A DNA stretch of 64,000 nt from JAKACA01 sp050744865 (GTDB taxonomy: Bacteria; Actinomycetota; Acidimicrobiia; Acidimicrobiales; Bog-793), in contig JBOGHW010000062.1 of assembly GCA_050744865.1 (NCBI GenBank), forward strand, positions 20,566 to 84,565, given 5' to 3'. A program made the translations under genes and the position numbers. The notes beneath the pieces are model-generated. The model did not search any database, was not told where the DNA came from, and saw only the letters and a list, made by a program, of their open reading frames with translations. Shown here piece after piece: positions 26,953 through 36,012 of this stretch (the stretch's first letter is position 1; the number at the start of each line of letters is the position of its first letter).

Positions 26953-27541
26953 GCTCCGCCTCGGAAGGTTGCTCGCCCGCCTCCGGCCGCTCCGGCTTGC
27001 CCTCCTGCCGTTCCGAGTCACCCGAACCGGCCCGGGTAGCCGCTGGTAGGCCCAGCCCGGCCACGCCGCCCCCGCTCAACCCACCGGTGAGGCGACCGGA
27101 CAGCAAGAGGTCAGCCGCAGCCGGGTCGGCCAGGCCCGCCACGAGGCTCGACTCCAGCTCCTGGATGACAGCGTCGCCGAGGCGTTGGCCCTTGGCCTCG
27201 GACAGATGCCGAGCCTGGACGATCAGGCCCTGAGTCAGCCGCCGTCGGTCTTGTGAGAGACCTCGCACCTCCGCACCGGCGAGTTCATACTGAGCTCGCC
27301 GCAGCTCGTCCCCGAGCCGTAGTAGCTCCTCGACGTCCTCGAGGCGGTTCCGTATCAGTTGGTTGAGTGCCCAGGCGACGACCGTCGGGCGCTTCAGCGC
27401 CTTGAGGGCGGCCGACAGCTGCGGGTCGCCGGCCTTCTTAGCAGCCGCCGCATGAACGTCCCGAGCCTTCGTGAACTCGCCTGGCAGCAACCTGTACAAC
27501 TCGTCGGCAACGTCGTCGAACTCCACCCTGCCTTCGATCAC
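26852..27541 (-). CDS. Conserved actinobacterial hypothetical protein, truncated and fused out of frame
   Basis: GTG 27541 overlaps the VOC stop by GTGA. The first about 165 residues (VEFDDVADELYRLLPGEFTKARD, LKALKRPTVVAWALNQLIRN) are a helical protein of a kind often seen in actinobacteria, with no known function. A Gly/Glu/Pro-rich linker follows (about residues 170-205). The frame then enters the methyltransferase relic out of frame near 26950 and ends in junk residues. The native C-terminal half has been lost. Confidence 0.55.
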   Translation of the reverse strand: MIEGRVEFDDVADELYRLLPGEFTKARDVHAAAAKKAGDPQLSAALKALKRPTVVAWALNQLIRNRLEDVEELLRLGDELRRAQYELAGAEVRGLSQDRRRLTQGLIVQARHLSEAKGQRLGDAVIQELESSLVAGLADPAAADLLLSGRLTGGLSGGGVAGLGLPAATRAGSGDSERQEGKPERPEAGEQPSEAEPGEGRRHGVGGLQRHLRRPPGSLRASCGGDGCG

Positions 27542-27930
27542 CCGATCGACTGTGCCAGCTCCCAAACGTGCCCGTCGGGGTCCTTGAAGTAAGCAGTGCG
27601 CATACCCCAGGCTTGGTCCGTCGGCTTCTGGAAGAACCCGACGCCTCGGCCGAGCAGGTCGTCGTAGAGCGCATCGACGCCGTCAGTGAATGCCGTCAAG
27701 AAGGCCGTCGCGCCGACCGCAGGCGTCGCGGTCGCCTCGCCCTGCAACTGCTCGCAGGCCCGGTCGACTTGAAGGGCAATGAACGCCAAGCCCTCGATCT
27801 TGAAACCCACAGAGTCGGCGTCCTCGAAGTGCACCTCGAGCCCAAGCACGCCATTGTAGAAGTCCTTGGTTCTGTGGAGGCTCTCCACGAACAGGACCAC
27901 AGCTCCGACCTTGTCGAACGCAGGTCGCAT
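27538..27930 (-). CDS. VOC-superfamily protein
   Basis: The 130-aa protein starts at ATG 27930 behind GAAAGGAG. It has VGAVVLFVESLHRTKDFYNGVLGLEV in the first module and TAYFKDPDGHVWELAQ in the last, with the usual Glu metal ligand. It is translationally linked to the hypothetical gene downstream. Substrate unknown. Confidence 0.8.
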   Translation of the reverse strand: MRPAFDKVGAVVLFVESLHRTKDFYNGVLGLEVHFEDADSVGFKIEGLAFIALQVDRACEQLQGEATATPAVGATAFLTAFTDGVDALYDDLLGRGVGFFQKPTDQAWGMRTAYFKDPDGHVWELAQSIG

Positions 27931-28009
27931 CGAGAGACTCCTTTCTCCCAAGACGCTACCTCAGTGTGTGCGCTCAGCTGCCGCCGTCGGACAGGAGCCT
28001 CGCCGACAC

Positions 28010-29143
28010 ATGGACGGCGCCTGTCCTAACGTCGATGCAGTGACCGCCCACGAGCTCTCTCGGACCGACGCGCGCCGTATCGCCGTGCGGGCGCAGCTCC
28101 TGGACGGCGCACGGCCGAACGAGCTGCTCTCCGTGGTGCGTCACCTGACTCTGCTGCAGCTCGACCCGACAGCCGCCATAGCGCCCAATGCCGACCTCGT
28201 GGCCTGGAGCCGCCTCGGGTCGTCCTATGCGCCGTCAGATTTGCGGAAGGCGCTCGAGGTGCGTGCTCTGGTCGAGTTCCTGGCGATAATCCGGCCAAGC
28301 GAAGATCTGGCTCTCTACCGGGCCGAGATGGCCGAGTGGCTCACCGGCAGTGAGTCGCTCGACTGGCACCAGCGCCGCACCGCCTGGGTGCGTGCCAACG
28401 ACGCTTGCCGGCGGGACATCCTCCAGCGACTCGGTTCGTCTGGGCCTTTGCTCTCGCGTGATCTCCCTGACAGCTGCGAGGTGCCTTGGCAGTCGACCGG
28501 GTGGACCAACAACCGCAACGTCACCCAACTGCTGGAGTCGATGCTGTTGCGAGGCGAGGTCGCCGTCGCAGGACGCAGTGGCAGCGAGCGCCTGTGGGAT
28601 CTGGCAGAGCGGGTCTACCCCGATGACCCGGTGATCCCAGCCGAGGAAGCGCTGCGGATCCGCAACGAGCGCCGGCTCCGCGCACTTGGCATCGCCCGCG
28701 CCCGAACCGTGCAAAGCCCAATGGAGCCATGGGACGTGGGTGAGACCGGCGAGCCGGCGGTGGTCGAGGGCGTCAAGGGCAGTTGGCGGGTCGACCCATC
28801 TCAGTTGGGCCGATCGTTCTCGGGGCGTGCCGCTCTGCTGTCGCCCTTCGACAGGCTGGTGCACGATCGCAAGCGCACGCTCGAGCTCTTCGAATTCGAC
28901 TACCAGCTGGAGATGTACAAGCCTGCCGCCCAACGCCGCTGGGGATACTTCGCGCTGCCGATCCTCTACGCCGACCGGCTGGTCGGCACGCTCGATGCCA
29001 TCGCCGACCGCAAGGCCGGAGTCCTGCAGGTCAAGGCGATCCACCAGGACGTCAAGTTCACCAAGACAATGACCGCCGCCATCGGTCGCGAGATAAGGGA
29101 CCTCGCTCGCTGGCTCGACCTGGAGCTCAGGCTGCCCGGCTGA
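28010..29143 (+). CDS. YcaQ-type winged-helix DNA-binding/DNA glycosylase-like protein
   Basis: The protein has about 377 aa. ATG 28010 or GTG 28040 is the start; the family usually begins near ELSRTDARRIAVRAQ. It contains LLQLDPTAAIAPNADLVAWSRLG, EFLAIIRPSEDLALYRAEM, GWTNNRNVTQLLESMLLRGEVAVAGR (winged helix), LLSPFDRLVHDRKRTLELFEFDYQLEMYKP and RWGYFALPILYADRLVGTLDA. Enterobacterial YcaQ (AlkX) is a crosslink-repair DNA glycosylase; the same activity here is inferred. A 67-bp relic of a second copy lies at 23820-23886. Confidence 0.85.
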   Translation: MDGACPNVDAVTAHELSRTDARRIAVRAQLLDGARPNELLSVVRHLTLLQLDPTAAIAPNADLVAWSRLGSSYAPSDLRKALEVRALVEFLAIIRPSEDLALYRAEMAEWLTGSESLDWHQRRTAWVRANDACRRDILQRLGSSGPLLSRDLPDSCEVPWQSTGWTNNRNVTQLLESMLLRGEVAVAGRSGSERLWDLAERVYPDDPVIPAEEALRIRNERRLRALGIARARTVQSPMEPWDVGETGEPAVVEGVKGSWRVDPSQLGRSFSGRAALLSPFDRLVHDRKRTLELFEFDYQLEMYKPAAQRRWGYFALPILYADRLVGTLDAIADRKAGVLQVKAIHQDVKFTKTMTAAIGREIRDLARWLDLELRLPG

Positions 29144-29152
29144 CGCTCCCAG

Positions 29153-29842
29153 ATGGCGGGGACGATCGCCTCCGGCAGCGTGGCCGGAACCTCGTCAGCG
29201 ACGCCGGAGGGCCGGGGTAGGGTGTCGCGGGTGGACGGTTCGTACCGCGTCTCGGACAGCGAGCGCGAGGAAGTAGTCCTCGTGCTCCGGCACCACCTCC
29301 TCGAAGGACGCCTCACCATTGAGGAGTTCACCGATCGCGTCGAGCTTGCCTACGGGGCGCGTGTCGCCGACGACCTTCTTCCTGTCCGGGCGGACCTGCC
29401 GGAGGTCGCCGTCGCAAGGCCGACCTCACCTCGCAAGCGGACACGGCTCACCGCGGCTCTCTGCGGTCACGTCGTCCGGCGCGGCCCGCTCAGGCTGGGC
29501 CGGCGAACCCTGGTCGCAGGTGCCTTTGCCGATGTCGACCTCGACCTGCGCCAAGCCGAGATCGACAACGCCCGGAGCACTGTGATGGTTCTACTGGCTT
29601 GCGGGAACGTGGATGTGTACGTACCGGCCGGTGTCAACGTCCAAGTGAGTGGCCTTACGATATTCGGGCATCGACGCGACCGCGGTTCGATCGTGTCCCG
29701 GCCCGACGCTCCGATGGTCCATGTTTGGGTGTTCGGCTGTTTCGCCACGGCCGACATCTGGCACGTGCCCCATGACGTTCGTGGCAGCTACAAGAAGATC
29801 ATCCGCCAAGTCGAGCGACGAGAGCGGCACCTACCGGCTTGA
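29153..29842 (+). CDS. DUF1707 domain protein with LiaF-like C-terminal part
   Basis: The 229-aa protein has the DUF1707 motif RVSDSEREEVVLVLRHHLLEGRLTIEEFTDRVELAYGART-like at about residues 32-70. A beta-rich domain (VDLDLRQAEIDNARSTVMVLLACGNVDVYVPAGVNV) resembles the cell-wall-active antibiotic response protein fold. There is no membrane helix. Such proteins are common in actinobacteria and of unknown function, possibly envelope-stress linked. GTG at about 29222 is an alternative start. Confidence 0.8.
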   Translation: MAGTIASGSVAGTSSATPEGRGRVSRVDGSYRVSDSEREEVVLVLRHHLLEGRLTIEEFTDRVELAYGARVADDLLPVRADLPEVAVARPTSPRKRTRLTAALCGHVVRRGPLRLGRRTLVAGAFADVDLDLRQAEIDNARSTVMVLLACGNVDVYVPAGVNVQVSGLTIFGHRRDRGSIVSRPDAPMVHVWVFGCFATADIWHVPHDVRGSYKKIIRQVERRERHLPA

Positions 29843-29894
29843 CCACTCGGACGAGGCTCAGTCCCAGCCGCCGCCTGTCAGCCACGTCGCTTGC

Positions 29895-32423
29895 TCACCC
29901 GATCGGCTGACGCGCCATGGCGGACGGCTCCCGGCCGGCGAGCAGCCATCCGGCGGCCGCAGCAAACGCCGGCATGACCAGCAGGATGAGAAGCAGGTCG
30001 CCGACTGGGACGTTGCCCAGCGAGGCGATGCCGCCATTGAGGGAGTTGTCGCGCAGCCATCCGATCAGTCCGATGTAGCCACCCGCCGTCCCGAGTAGCG
30101 CCCCGAGGAAGCCGAGGGCGCCTGCAGTCATCGCAGTGATCGTGCGCCGCGTGAAGCCGGATGCACCGGTGGCGGCGAGGGTGCGCATGTCGCCGGCCGT
30201 CTCGCTCCGCACCAGACCTACCGACATGGCGAGGACGCCGAGGGCAATGACTATGCCGAAGGTCGTCGCCCAGCCGATGACGGCCGACGAAGTGGGCTCG
30301 TCGTCCTTCGACTCCACCGAGAGCTGCGCCGTCGACGCCGCCAACTGGGCACTGCTGATCTGGGCGGCTGTAAAGGGCTGCGTTCCCTGGACGAGCCAGT
30401 CGGTCGTGGTGGCCTGGATATGGAACTCCCGCATGGCGTGCTCGGTGATGACCGTGTTCGGTGCAGACACCCCGGTCGGCAGGGCGCCGACCTCCTGGAT
30501 GACCGGATCGGCGAGGCAGCTCGTCGCCGGTGTGCAACGCGACGGCGACTGACCTTTCGTCGCTCCGCCCGATGGGTACGTCAAGCCCAGGCCGGAGACG
30601 CCCGAGAGCCCCGGGCGCGAGGTCAAGACGTCGGCGTTCGGCTCTATCTCGGAGGGCTTGATCCCCAAGACCTTGAGCAGCTGAGGCGTCGCCACATAGA
30701 TCGCTCCGTCCCAGTTCCGACCCCCTTGCGTGCCGTTAAGTTGCGCGTTGGGCGTCTCCAGCGCGATGAGCTGGGCGCCGAGTGCCTTGGCGATGTCCGC
30801 CGCGTTCCGCGACAGTTTCGCTTCGCTGGCGACTTCTGCCGGCGGGGCCGTGACCTTGATGATCTTCCCACTCTTGTTCCGGGTGACGATGGGCGGGCCG
30901 CTCGCAACGTTCGCATGGAGAGCAATCTGGTTCGAAGCCAGATTCGGCCCCGCGTAGTCGAGGACGTTCCCGTAGCGAGAGGCCGCCGCCAGCATCACTA
31001 TCACGGCTACGAGGACGCCGAGGCTGATCGCCGCCAGGGCCGAGCCCGATCGTGCCCGGTAGCGGGCGAGGTCGCGAAGCGCCAAGCGCACAGCGATCGG
31101 AGCATGACGTCCCAGCCGTGCGGTGAGCGAGAGGAAGAAGGGGGCGAGCAAGATGAGGCCGGGGATGAGAAACACGATGCCAACGACCAGCTCTAAGCTG
31201 CCGCCGCTTCCGTTCCCGCTGTTCGTGCTCCCCGAGTAACCGAGGAGCAAGAAGGCCACGACCAGGCAGACAATGCCGGGAAGGGCCGAGCGGTGGACCT
31301 GGCGAGGCGGCGCCGGACGCCCGGAGAGTGCCGTCACGATCGGTACCCGGGTGATTGCCCGGGCGGGCCTCGACGCCGCCAGATACGCCGCCACGACGGC
31401 GAGCACCATTGCGGCAGCCACCACGGCCCAAGGCAGCGCCAAGAGGCCGATCACATGGTGGGCGCTCTGCTCGAGGCTCGGGCGGTAGGCGAGCCAGACG
31501 ACGAAACCGGCCAAGAAGCCGGCGAGAGCGCCAGCGAGACCGACGACTGCCCCATTGGCGCGCACCACAAGCCGGACGTGCCGGTCCGTGGCGCCGGTCG
31601 ATTCGAGCATCCCGATCGAGCGGAGCCGTCGCTGTGCAAGGACGGTGAAGCCGCCGACGGAGACGAGCATGATGAGCAGCATCCCGAGCACGAGGGCGAC
31701 AAGAGAGATCGTCTCGGGGTTGATGGGGTTCGACTGAGCGACCGAGGCCGGAGTGCTGACCTCAGGCCCGATCGACGCCGGGCGGACGCCGGGCGCGTCG
31801 AAGAGCGCGACGACCTGTGTCGGTGCGGTCACCTGCCCCGGAGCAACCAGCGCGAACTGTCCGAGGAGGCTCTGCGGGTTCTCCACGGTGCCGACCACCC
31901 GGCGAACGGCACCGCCGACCCGCCAGCTATCGCCGACCTTGATATGGAACTCGGAGGCAACGCCCTTGGTGACAGCCACCTGGCCCGCGCCTAACGGATA
32001 GGTTCCCGAGAGGAGCGAGAGCATCGGTCCGCTGAACGGCCCGTGAGGATCCTCGGACCGCAGTTGGAAAGTGTTGATCGAGCCGGGAACCGACTGCGTG
32101 TCGTTCTCGATCAGCTCGACAGGCCCGAATCGGTGCTTGATGCCGGCGATGGCGGCCTCGGCGCGGGCGTTCAAGGTGGAGAAGGTGGCCGAGTCCTCGG
32201 CCGTGCCAAAGCCGAAGTTCGACGGCGCCGGAGTTGTCGTCGCCACGGCCGAGCCGACGATGGTCGCCGCCACCGCGAACGTGATGAGGGCAAGGATCAG
32301 TAGCTGTTGGCGCCACTCCCGGCGAAACAACCGCCAGGCCCAACGCACGACTGCCCGCCTGGCGGCATTTCCGCCGTCGGCCGGCCGGTTGCGAGAGGGC
32401 AACGCTGGTGGTGAGGCGGTCAT
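29895..32423 (-). CDS. FtsX-like ABC permease (large, two-module)
   Basis: The 842-aa membrane protein has an N-terminal helix after a short cytoplasmic arm, a large extracytoplasmic domain (about 60-240), a block of helices (about 250-480), a second extracytoplasmic domain (about 520-690) and a terminal FtsX helix bundle. This is the MacB/LolE-like exporter architecture. It overlaps its ATPase by 4 bp. The cargo is unknown; lipid, peptide or antibiotic extrusion is typical. Confidence 0.85.
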   Translation of the reverse strand: MTASPPALPSRNRPADGGNAARRAVVRWAWRLFRREWRQQLLILALITFAVAATIVGSAVATTTPAPSNFGFGTAEDSATFSTLNARAEAAIAGIKHRFGPVELIENDTQSVPGSINTFQLRSEDPHGPFSGPMLSLLSGTYPLGAGQVAVTKGVASEFHIKVGDSWRVGGAVRRVVGTVENPQSLLGQFALVAPGQVTAPTQVVALFDAPGVRPASIGPEVSTPASVAQSNPINPETISLVALVLGMLLIMLVSVGGFTVLAQRRLRSIGMLESTGATDRHVRLVVRANGAVVGLAGALAGFLAGFVVWLAYRPSLEQSAHHVIGLLALPWAVVAAAMVLAVVAAYLAASRPARAITRVPIVTALSGRPAPPRQVHRSALPGIVCLVVAFLLLGYSGSTNSGNGSGGSLELVVGIVFLIPGLILLAPFFLSLTARLGRHAPIAVRLALRDLARYRARSGSALAAISLGVLVAVIVMLAAASRYGNVLDYAGPNLASNQIALHANVASGPPIVTRNKSGKIIKVTAPPAEVASEAKLSRNAADIAKALGAQLIALETPNAQLNGTQGGRNWDGAIYVATPQLLKVLGIKPSEIEPNADVLTSRPGLSGVSGLGLTYPSGGATKGQSPSRCTPATSCLADPVIQEVGALPTGVSAPNTVITEHAMREFHIQATTTDWLVQGTQPFTAAQISSAQLAASTAQLSVESKDDEPTSSAVIGWATTFGIVIALGVLAMSVGLVRSETAGDMRTLAATGASGFTRRTITAMTAGALGFLGALLGTAGGYIGLIGWLRDNSLNGGIASLGNVPVGDLLLILLVMPAFAAAAGWLLAGREPSAMARQPIG

Positions 32424-33205
32424 CGGCCCTCCTTGGCTGTCGGGCGTCCGATGGCGTCTCCATCAGAAGCGGGCGCTACCCCTAAGTTGGGTGAATCGGC
32501 TGTGACCTGGTCGGCGACGTCAACGGCGGCGTCGACGGCGGCGTCGGCACGGCCGTCTCGGAGGAACACGACTCGGTCGGCCCAGGAGGCAAGGTGGGCG
32601 TCGTGGGTGACCACGATGGCGGCGACCCCTCGCTTGCAGGCGTCGTTGATCATCCGCATGACGGCCTCGCCGTTCGTCGAGTCGAGTGCCCCTGAAGGCT
32701 CGTCGGCCAGAAGAAGGTGCCGCTCCCCGACCACGGCCCGTGCGATCGCCACGCGCTGACGCTCGCCCCCCGAGAGCTGATCCGGGTAGTGGTGGGCTCG
32801 GTCAGCAAGGCCGAGCTGCTCGAGGCCCTCACAGCCGGCGGCGTGCGCCTTGCGTGCAGGCATGCCGTCGAGCTCGAGCGGTAGCGCGACGTTCTCGGCG
32901 GCCGTGAGACCGGGCAGCAGGTTGAAGTCCTGGAAGACGTAGCCGATGGTCCGGCGCCTGAGACGTGCCTTCTCGTTCCGGGACATTCTCCACAGTGGTG
33001 CGCCTGAGACAAGCACCTCGCCGCTCGACGGCTCCTCGAGGCTGCCGGCGATGGTGAGCAGGGTCGACTTTCCCGATCCTGACGGCCCCATCACCGCGAC
33101 TAAGTCGCCTTCGTCAACCGAGAGGTCGATGTCCTGGAGCGCGTGCACTATGGCCGCGCCCTCACCATACGACTTCGAGATGTTATTGAGTTCGAGGAGG
33201 CTCAT
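32420..33205 (-). CDS. ABC transporter ATPase (MacB/LolD type), partner of the FtsX permease
   Basis: The 261-aa ATPase has GPSGSGKST, FQDFNLLPGLTAAENV, LSGGERQRVAIARA and LLLADEPSGALD. It is a close paralogue of the ATPase at 33351-34085 over about 220 residues, with a divergent 40-residue tail. It has its own promoter with a PadR-type operator (33264-33274). Confidence 0.92.
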   Translation of the reverse strand: MSLLELNNISKSYGEGAAIVHALQDIDLSVDEGDLVAVMGPSGSGKSTLLTIAGSLEEPSSGEVLVSGAPLWRMSRNEKARLRRRTIGYVFQDFNLLPGLTAAENVALPLELDGMPARKAHAAGCEGLEQLGLADRAHHYPDQLSGGERQRVAIARAVVGERHLLLADEPSGALDSTNGEAVMRMINDACKRGVAAIVVTHDAHLASWADRVVFLRDGRADAAVDAAVDVADQVTADSPNLGVAPASDGDAIGRPTAKEGR

Positions 33206-33263
33206 CCGGCCGACCGTCCTTTGCTGGGCCTAGAAAATTCCGCTGGGTAGGTCACCCAAGATC

Positions 33264-33300
33264 ATACTGAGTATTCTATCGAGTTGCCATCTGAAGTCAA
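33264..33300 (-). promoter_or_regulatory. Promoter of the second ATPase-permease pair with PadR-type operator
   Basis: On the minus strand -35 TTGACT (33295-33300) and -10 TAGAAT (33273-33278) have a 16-bp gap. The inverted repeat ATACT-N-AGTAT at 33264-33274 touches the -10 and would block RNA polymerase when bound. The same 11 bp occur upstream of padR at 34691-34701. Confidence 0.7.
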
Positions 33301-33350
33301 GAAACATGCCACCGGTCGCCGATTCCCGTCCTTCGATGCCGCTGGGCTCC

Positions 33351-34085
33351 CTACCGGCGCGGACTCGGCTCGGAGAGACCTACGAGGAGGGACTCTGCAG
33401 ATGGCGGCGGAACCGTCTGGTCGACGAGCCGTCCATCCCTGATGAAGATGACCCGGTCGGCCCACGATGCAAGCTGGGCATCGTGGGTGACCACGACCGC
33501 CGTCGCGCCGTTATGGCACGCCGCCAGGATCATCCGCATGACGGCTTCGCCGTTAGCCGAGTCGAGAGCGCCCGATGGCTCGTCCGCCAGCAGCAGTGAC
33601 CGCTCGCCCACGACCGCCCGCGCGATGGCGACGCGCTGGCGCTCGCCTCCGGACAGCTCGTCGGGATAGCTCCGGGCGCGATCGCCGAGACCGAGCTCGT
33701 CGAGGGCGGTCGTGGCAGCGGCGTGAGCCTTCCTGGCCGAGACACCGTCCAGCTCGAGCGGGAGCGAGACGTTCTCTCCGGCGGTGAGCCCTGCCAGGAG
33801 GTTGAAATCCTGGAAGACGTAGCCAACGGTGCGCCGGCGGAGCCTGGCCCTTTCGTTGCGAGACATCGACGACAACGTCCGATCGTCGATCACGACCTCT
33901 CCGCTCGTCGGCTCCTCGAGACTTCCGGCGATGGTGAGCAGCGTCGACTTTCCTGAGCCGCTCGGACCCATCACCGCCACGAGAGACCCGCGCTCGACAG
34001 CCAGGTCGATGTCGCGGAGCGCCTCGACCTGGGCTGCACCGGACCCGTATCTCTTGGAGACCTTGCGCAACTCGAGGTAGCTCAT
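33351..34085 (-). CDS. ABC transporter ATPase, duplicated copy without its own permease
   Basis: The 244-aa ATPase starts at ATG 34085, overlapping the PadR stop by ATGA. Walker A, Q-loop, signature (LSGGERQRVAIARA) and Walker B (LLLADEPSGALD) are all intact. Most of the sequence is identical or conservatively replaced relative to the ATPase at 32420-33205. No permease follows directly; after 145 bp comes the next operator and ATPase. It may share the FtsX permease or be an orphan left by a tandem duplication. Confidence 0.9.
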   Translation of the reverse strand: MSYLELRKVSKRYGSGAAQVEALRDIDLAVERGSLVAVMGPSGSGKSTLLTIAGSLEEPTSGEVVIDDRTLSSMSRNERARLRRRTVGYVFQDFNLLAGLTAGENVSLPLELDGVSARKAHAAATTALDELGLGDRARSYPDELSGGERQRVAIARAVVGERSLLLADEPSGALDSANGEAVMRMILAACHNGATAVVVTHDAQLASWADRVIFIRDGRLVDQTVPPPSAESLLVGLSEPSPRR

Positions 34086-34660
34086 CGCCGGGCGACAAGC
34101 CTTCGCCGGATGAGAGGTCCGGCCTTCTCGGACGGAGCCTCTAGCTCGGCCCGCTTCAGCCTGCCTTCGGCCGTGTCGAGCCATCGCACGACCGAGTCCA
34201 GCCGGAACAACTCGGCGTCGACGACCAGAGCGAAGCACAAGTCGAAGTCGGCTTCGTCCTCCTTGAGCCGCGTCCACTGCTGCATGAGCTCGACTAGATA
34301 GCGCCGGTGGACCTGGATCACGTCGTACACCGATATCCCGGGCACGCGTATGGCGGCCAGCACCTTGATCACGAGCTCGTCGCGCGGCGGTGAGGTCATG
34401 TCGGGCGGCGTGCTCAACCAGGTATCGAGCTCCCGGCGACCCGCCTTGTTGATCCGGAACACCTTCTGTGGCCCGGACTCCTCCTCGTGGTCGTCGGACT
34501 CGATCAGCTCGTCGCGCTCCAGCCGCTGGAGCGTCGTGTAAACCTGGCCGACGTTGAGAGGCCATACCTCACCAGTGCTCTCCTCGAACTCCTGGCGGAG
34601 CTGCAACCCGTACTTCGGGCCTTCGCTCAAGAGCGCGAGCAGCGCGTGCCGGACGCTCAT
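34082..34660 (-). CDS. PadR-family transcriptional regulator
   Basis: The 192-aa protein has an N-terminal winged helix (MSVRHALLALLSEGPKYGLQLRQEFEESTGEVWPLNVGQVYTTLQRLERDELIE) and a C-terminal helical dimerisation domain, as in PadR subfamily 1 with its Vir_act_alpha_C tail. It sits at the head of the ABC locus. PadR proteins commonly repress neighbouring drug-efflux ABC genes; the paired ATACT-N-AGTAT sites support that here. Confidence 0.9.
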   Translation of the reverse strand: MSVRHALLALLSEGPKYGLQLRQEFEESTGEVWPLNVGQVYTTLQRLERDELIESDDHEEESGPQKVFRINKAGRRELDTWLSTPPDMTSPPRDELVIKVLAAIRVPGISVYDVIQVHRRYLVELMQQWTRLKEDEADFDLCFALVVDAELFRLDSVVRWLDTAEGRLKRAELEAPSEKAGPLIRRRLVARR

Positions 34661-34690
34661 CGGAGCACAGACTCGGGCCGAACTCGTACC

Positions 34691-34706
34691 ATACTGAGTA
34701 TCCTAC
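34691..34706 (-). promoter_or_regulatory. PadR-type operator upstream of padR
   Basis: ATACT-G-AGTAT (34691-34701) is a perfect inverted repeat 30 bp upstream of the padR start. Read on the minus strand, the context TAGGATACTCAGTATG matches TAGAATACTCAGTATG at the other site in 15 of 16 bases, so the -10-like element and operator are conserved together. Confidence 0.65.
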
Positions 34707-34756
34707 ACGTTCCGAACGACAAGTCTCGCCAAAGTGAGCGGTGCCCGCAACCCACC

Positions 34757-34822
34757 GGGCGAGGTGGGCCGCCGGACGTACGTTTCTGGGCCGAATTCGG
34801 CGCGTGAGCCGGCCCGCCTCGG
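34757..34822 (+). repeat. Inverted repeat copy A (about 66 bp)
   Basis: This segment and the reverse complement of 36142-36213 share a CCGCCGGACGTACGTTT core and a GGCGCGTGA-CCGGCCC-CCTCGG flank, with a 6-bp length difference. The spacer 34661-35054 around it holds no gene I can support; a start-less plus-strand frame at 34866-35038 (FDLVELDVRVLGTADDG) looks coding-like but is unrecognised. Confidence 0.55.
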
Positions 34823-35054
34823 AGGCGAACCTGGCGCCACGTCTCGACGGAGCCCTCACCGCTAACCGGGGGGGTCCCACAGTTCGTAACTGGTAAAGCA
34901 ACGTTCGACCTCGTCGAGCTCGACGTCCGCGTCCTCGGCACGGCAGACGACGGGACAGGCGAGCCACCACTCCGCGCCGGACAGGCCGGCCGAGAGATAC
35001 TCCCTGCTGCCCGGTGTACGAGTGTGCTTCGGGTCTCGTGACTGGGCGAGCTAC

Positions 35055-35732
35055 TCAGGCCAGGCCGTGCTGGCGTGCGTAGCGAACTGCGTCGTGCCGG
35101 TCGGCAGAACCCGTCTTGGAGAAGATTCGGTTGATGTGGCTCTTGACCGTGTGCGAGCTGAGGTACAGGGTCGAGGCGATCTCGGGGTTCGCCATCCCCC
35201 GGGCCATCATCGACAGGATCTCGGCCTCCCGGCGCGTCAGACCGTCCGGCAGGGATTCAGGCAGTGGGCTCGAGGCGCAGCCCGGTCCGGCCCGTGTTGC
35301 GGCGGCGACTAGCGAGGCCTGGACGCTGCTGCCGAGCACAGCGAGCCCGGTGGACGCACTGCGTAGGGCGTGGGCGATGTCGACCCGGTCGGCATCCTTC
35401 GTCAGATAGCTGCGAGCACCGGCCTTCAGCGCGGCCAGGACGGAGGCGTCGTCGGCGTAAGTGGTCAGCACCACGATGGCAACGTCCGGGTGGTGCTCGG
35501 CGATGTACCGGGCCGCTTCGATGCCGTCCACTCCCGGCATGTGGAGGTCAAGGAGGATGGCGTCCGGCTCGTGCTCGACCACCTTGTCTATGGCTTCCTG
35601 ACCATCGGCCGCCGACGCCACGACGTCTATGTCAGGAAGGAGGTCGAGAAGCAGTACCAGACCTTCCCTAACGCTCGCCTGATCGTCTGCGACGACGACT
35701 CGCAGCGGCCCGGAAGCAATGCTCTCGCTCAC
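35055..35732 (-). CDS. NarL/LuxR-type response regulator
   Basis: The 225-aa protein has a receiver domain (VVVADDQ; phosphoacceptor Asp in AILLDLHMPGVDG; VLTTYAD; conserved Lys in LTKDADR) and a LuxR-type HTH (LTRREAEILSMMARGMANPEIASTLYLSSHTVKSHINRIFSKTG). No intact histidine kinase is next to it: the small ORF upstream has helices but no kinase motifs, so this regulator is an orphan or its kinase gene has been lost. Confidence 0.88.
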   Translation of the reverse strand: MSESIASGPLRVVVADDQASVREGLVLLLDLLPDIDVVASAADGQEAIDKVVEHEPDAILLDLHMPGVDGIEAARYIAEHHPDVAIVVLTTYADDASVLAALKAGARSYLTKDADRVDIAHALRSASTGLAVLGSSVQASLVAAATRAGPGCASSPLPESLPDGLTRREAEILSMMARGMANPEIASTLYLSSHTVKSHINRIFSKTGSADRHDAVRYARQHGLA

Positions 35733-35748
35733 TGTGGCACCTTGGCTG

Positions 35749-36012
35749 TCAACCGAACACCGATGCGAACGGCAGGACGTAGGTCAACCGCCGCCGTTGC
35801 CAGCGGCCTGACGCGGCGCGTAGCCCCAGGGCAGCCGACGCCACGACGAAGCCCATGATGATGTCTACGAGATTCCGCGTCGGGCCGTAGGGCTGGGTGA
35901 AGGCAGACACACCGACGGCGGCCAATGCCGTCACCATTGCGGCGAACAGGACAAGCCGAAGCCTCAGCCTGCGGGTTGATCCCAGGTATGAACTTTGGCT
36001 GGCATTCTTCAT
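35749..36012 (-). CDS. Small membrane ORF, possibly a sensor remnant
   Basis: An ORF of up to 87 aa with two hydrophobic stretches (LVLFAAMVTALAAVGVSAF and LVDIIMGFVVASAALGL) and a basic end, 16 bp upstream of the response regulator. An ATG at 35937 is an alternative start. It could be the remnant of a sensor kinase membrane domain, or simply an antisense frame, since its 5' part overlaps a permease tail read on the other strand. Confidence 0.3.
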   Translation of the reverse strand: MKNASQSSYLGSTRRLRLRLVLFAAMVTALAAVGVSAFTQPYGPTRNLVDIIMGFVVASAALGLRAASGRWQRRRLTYVLPFASVFG

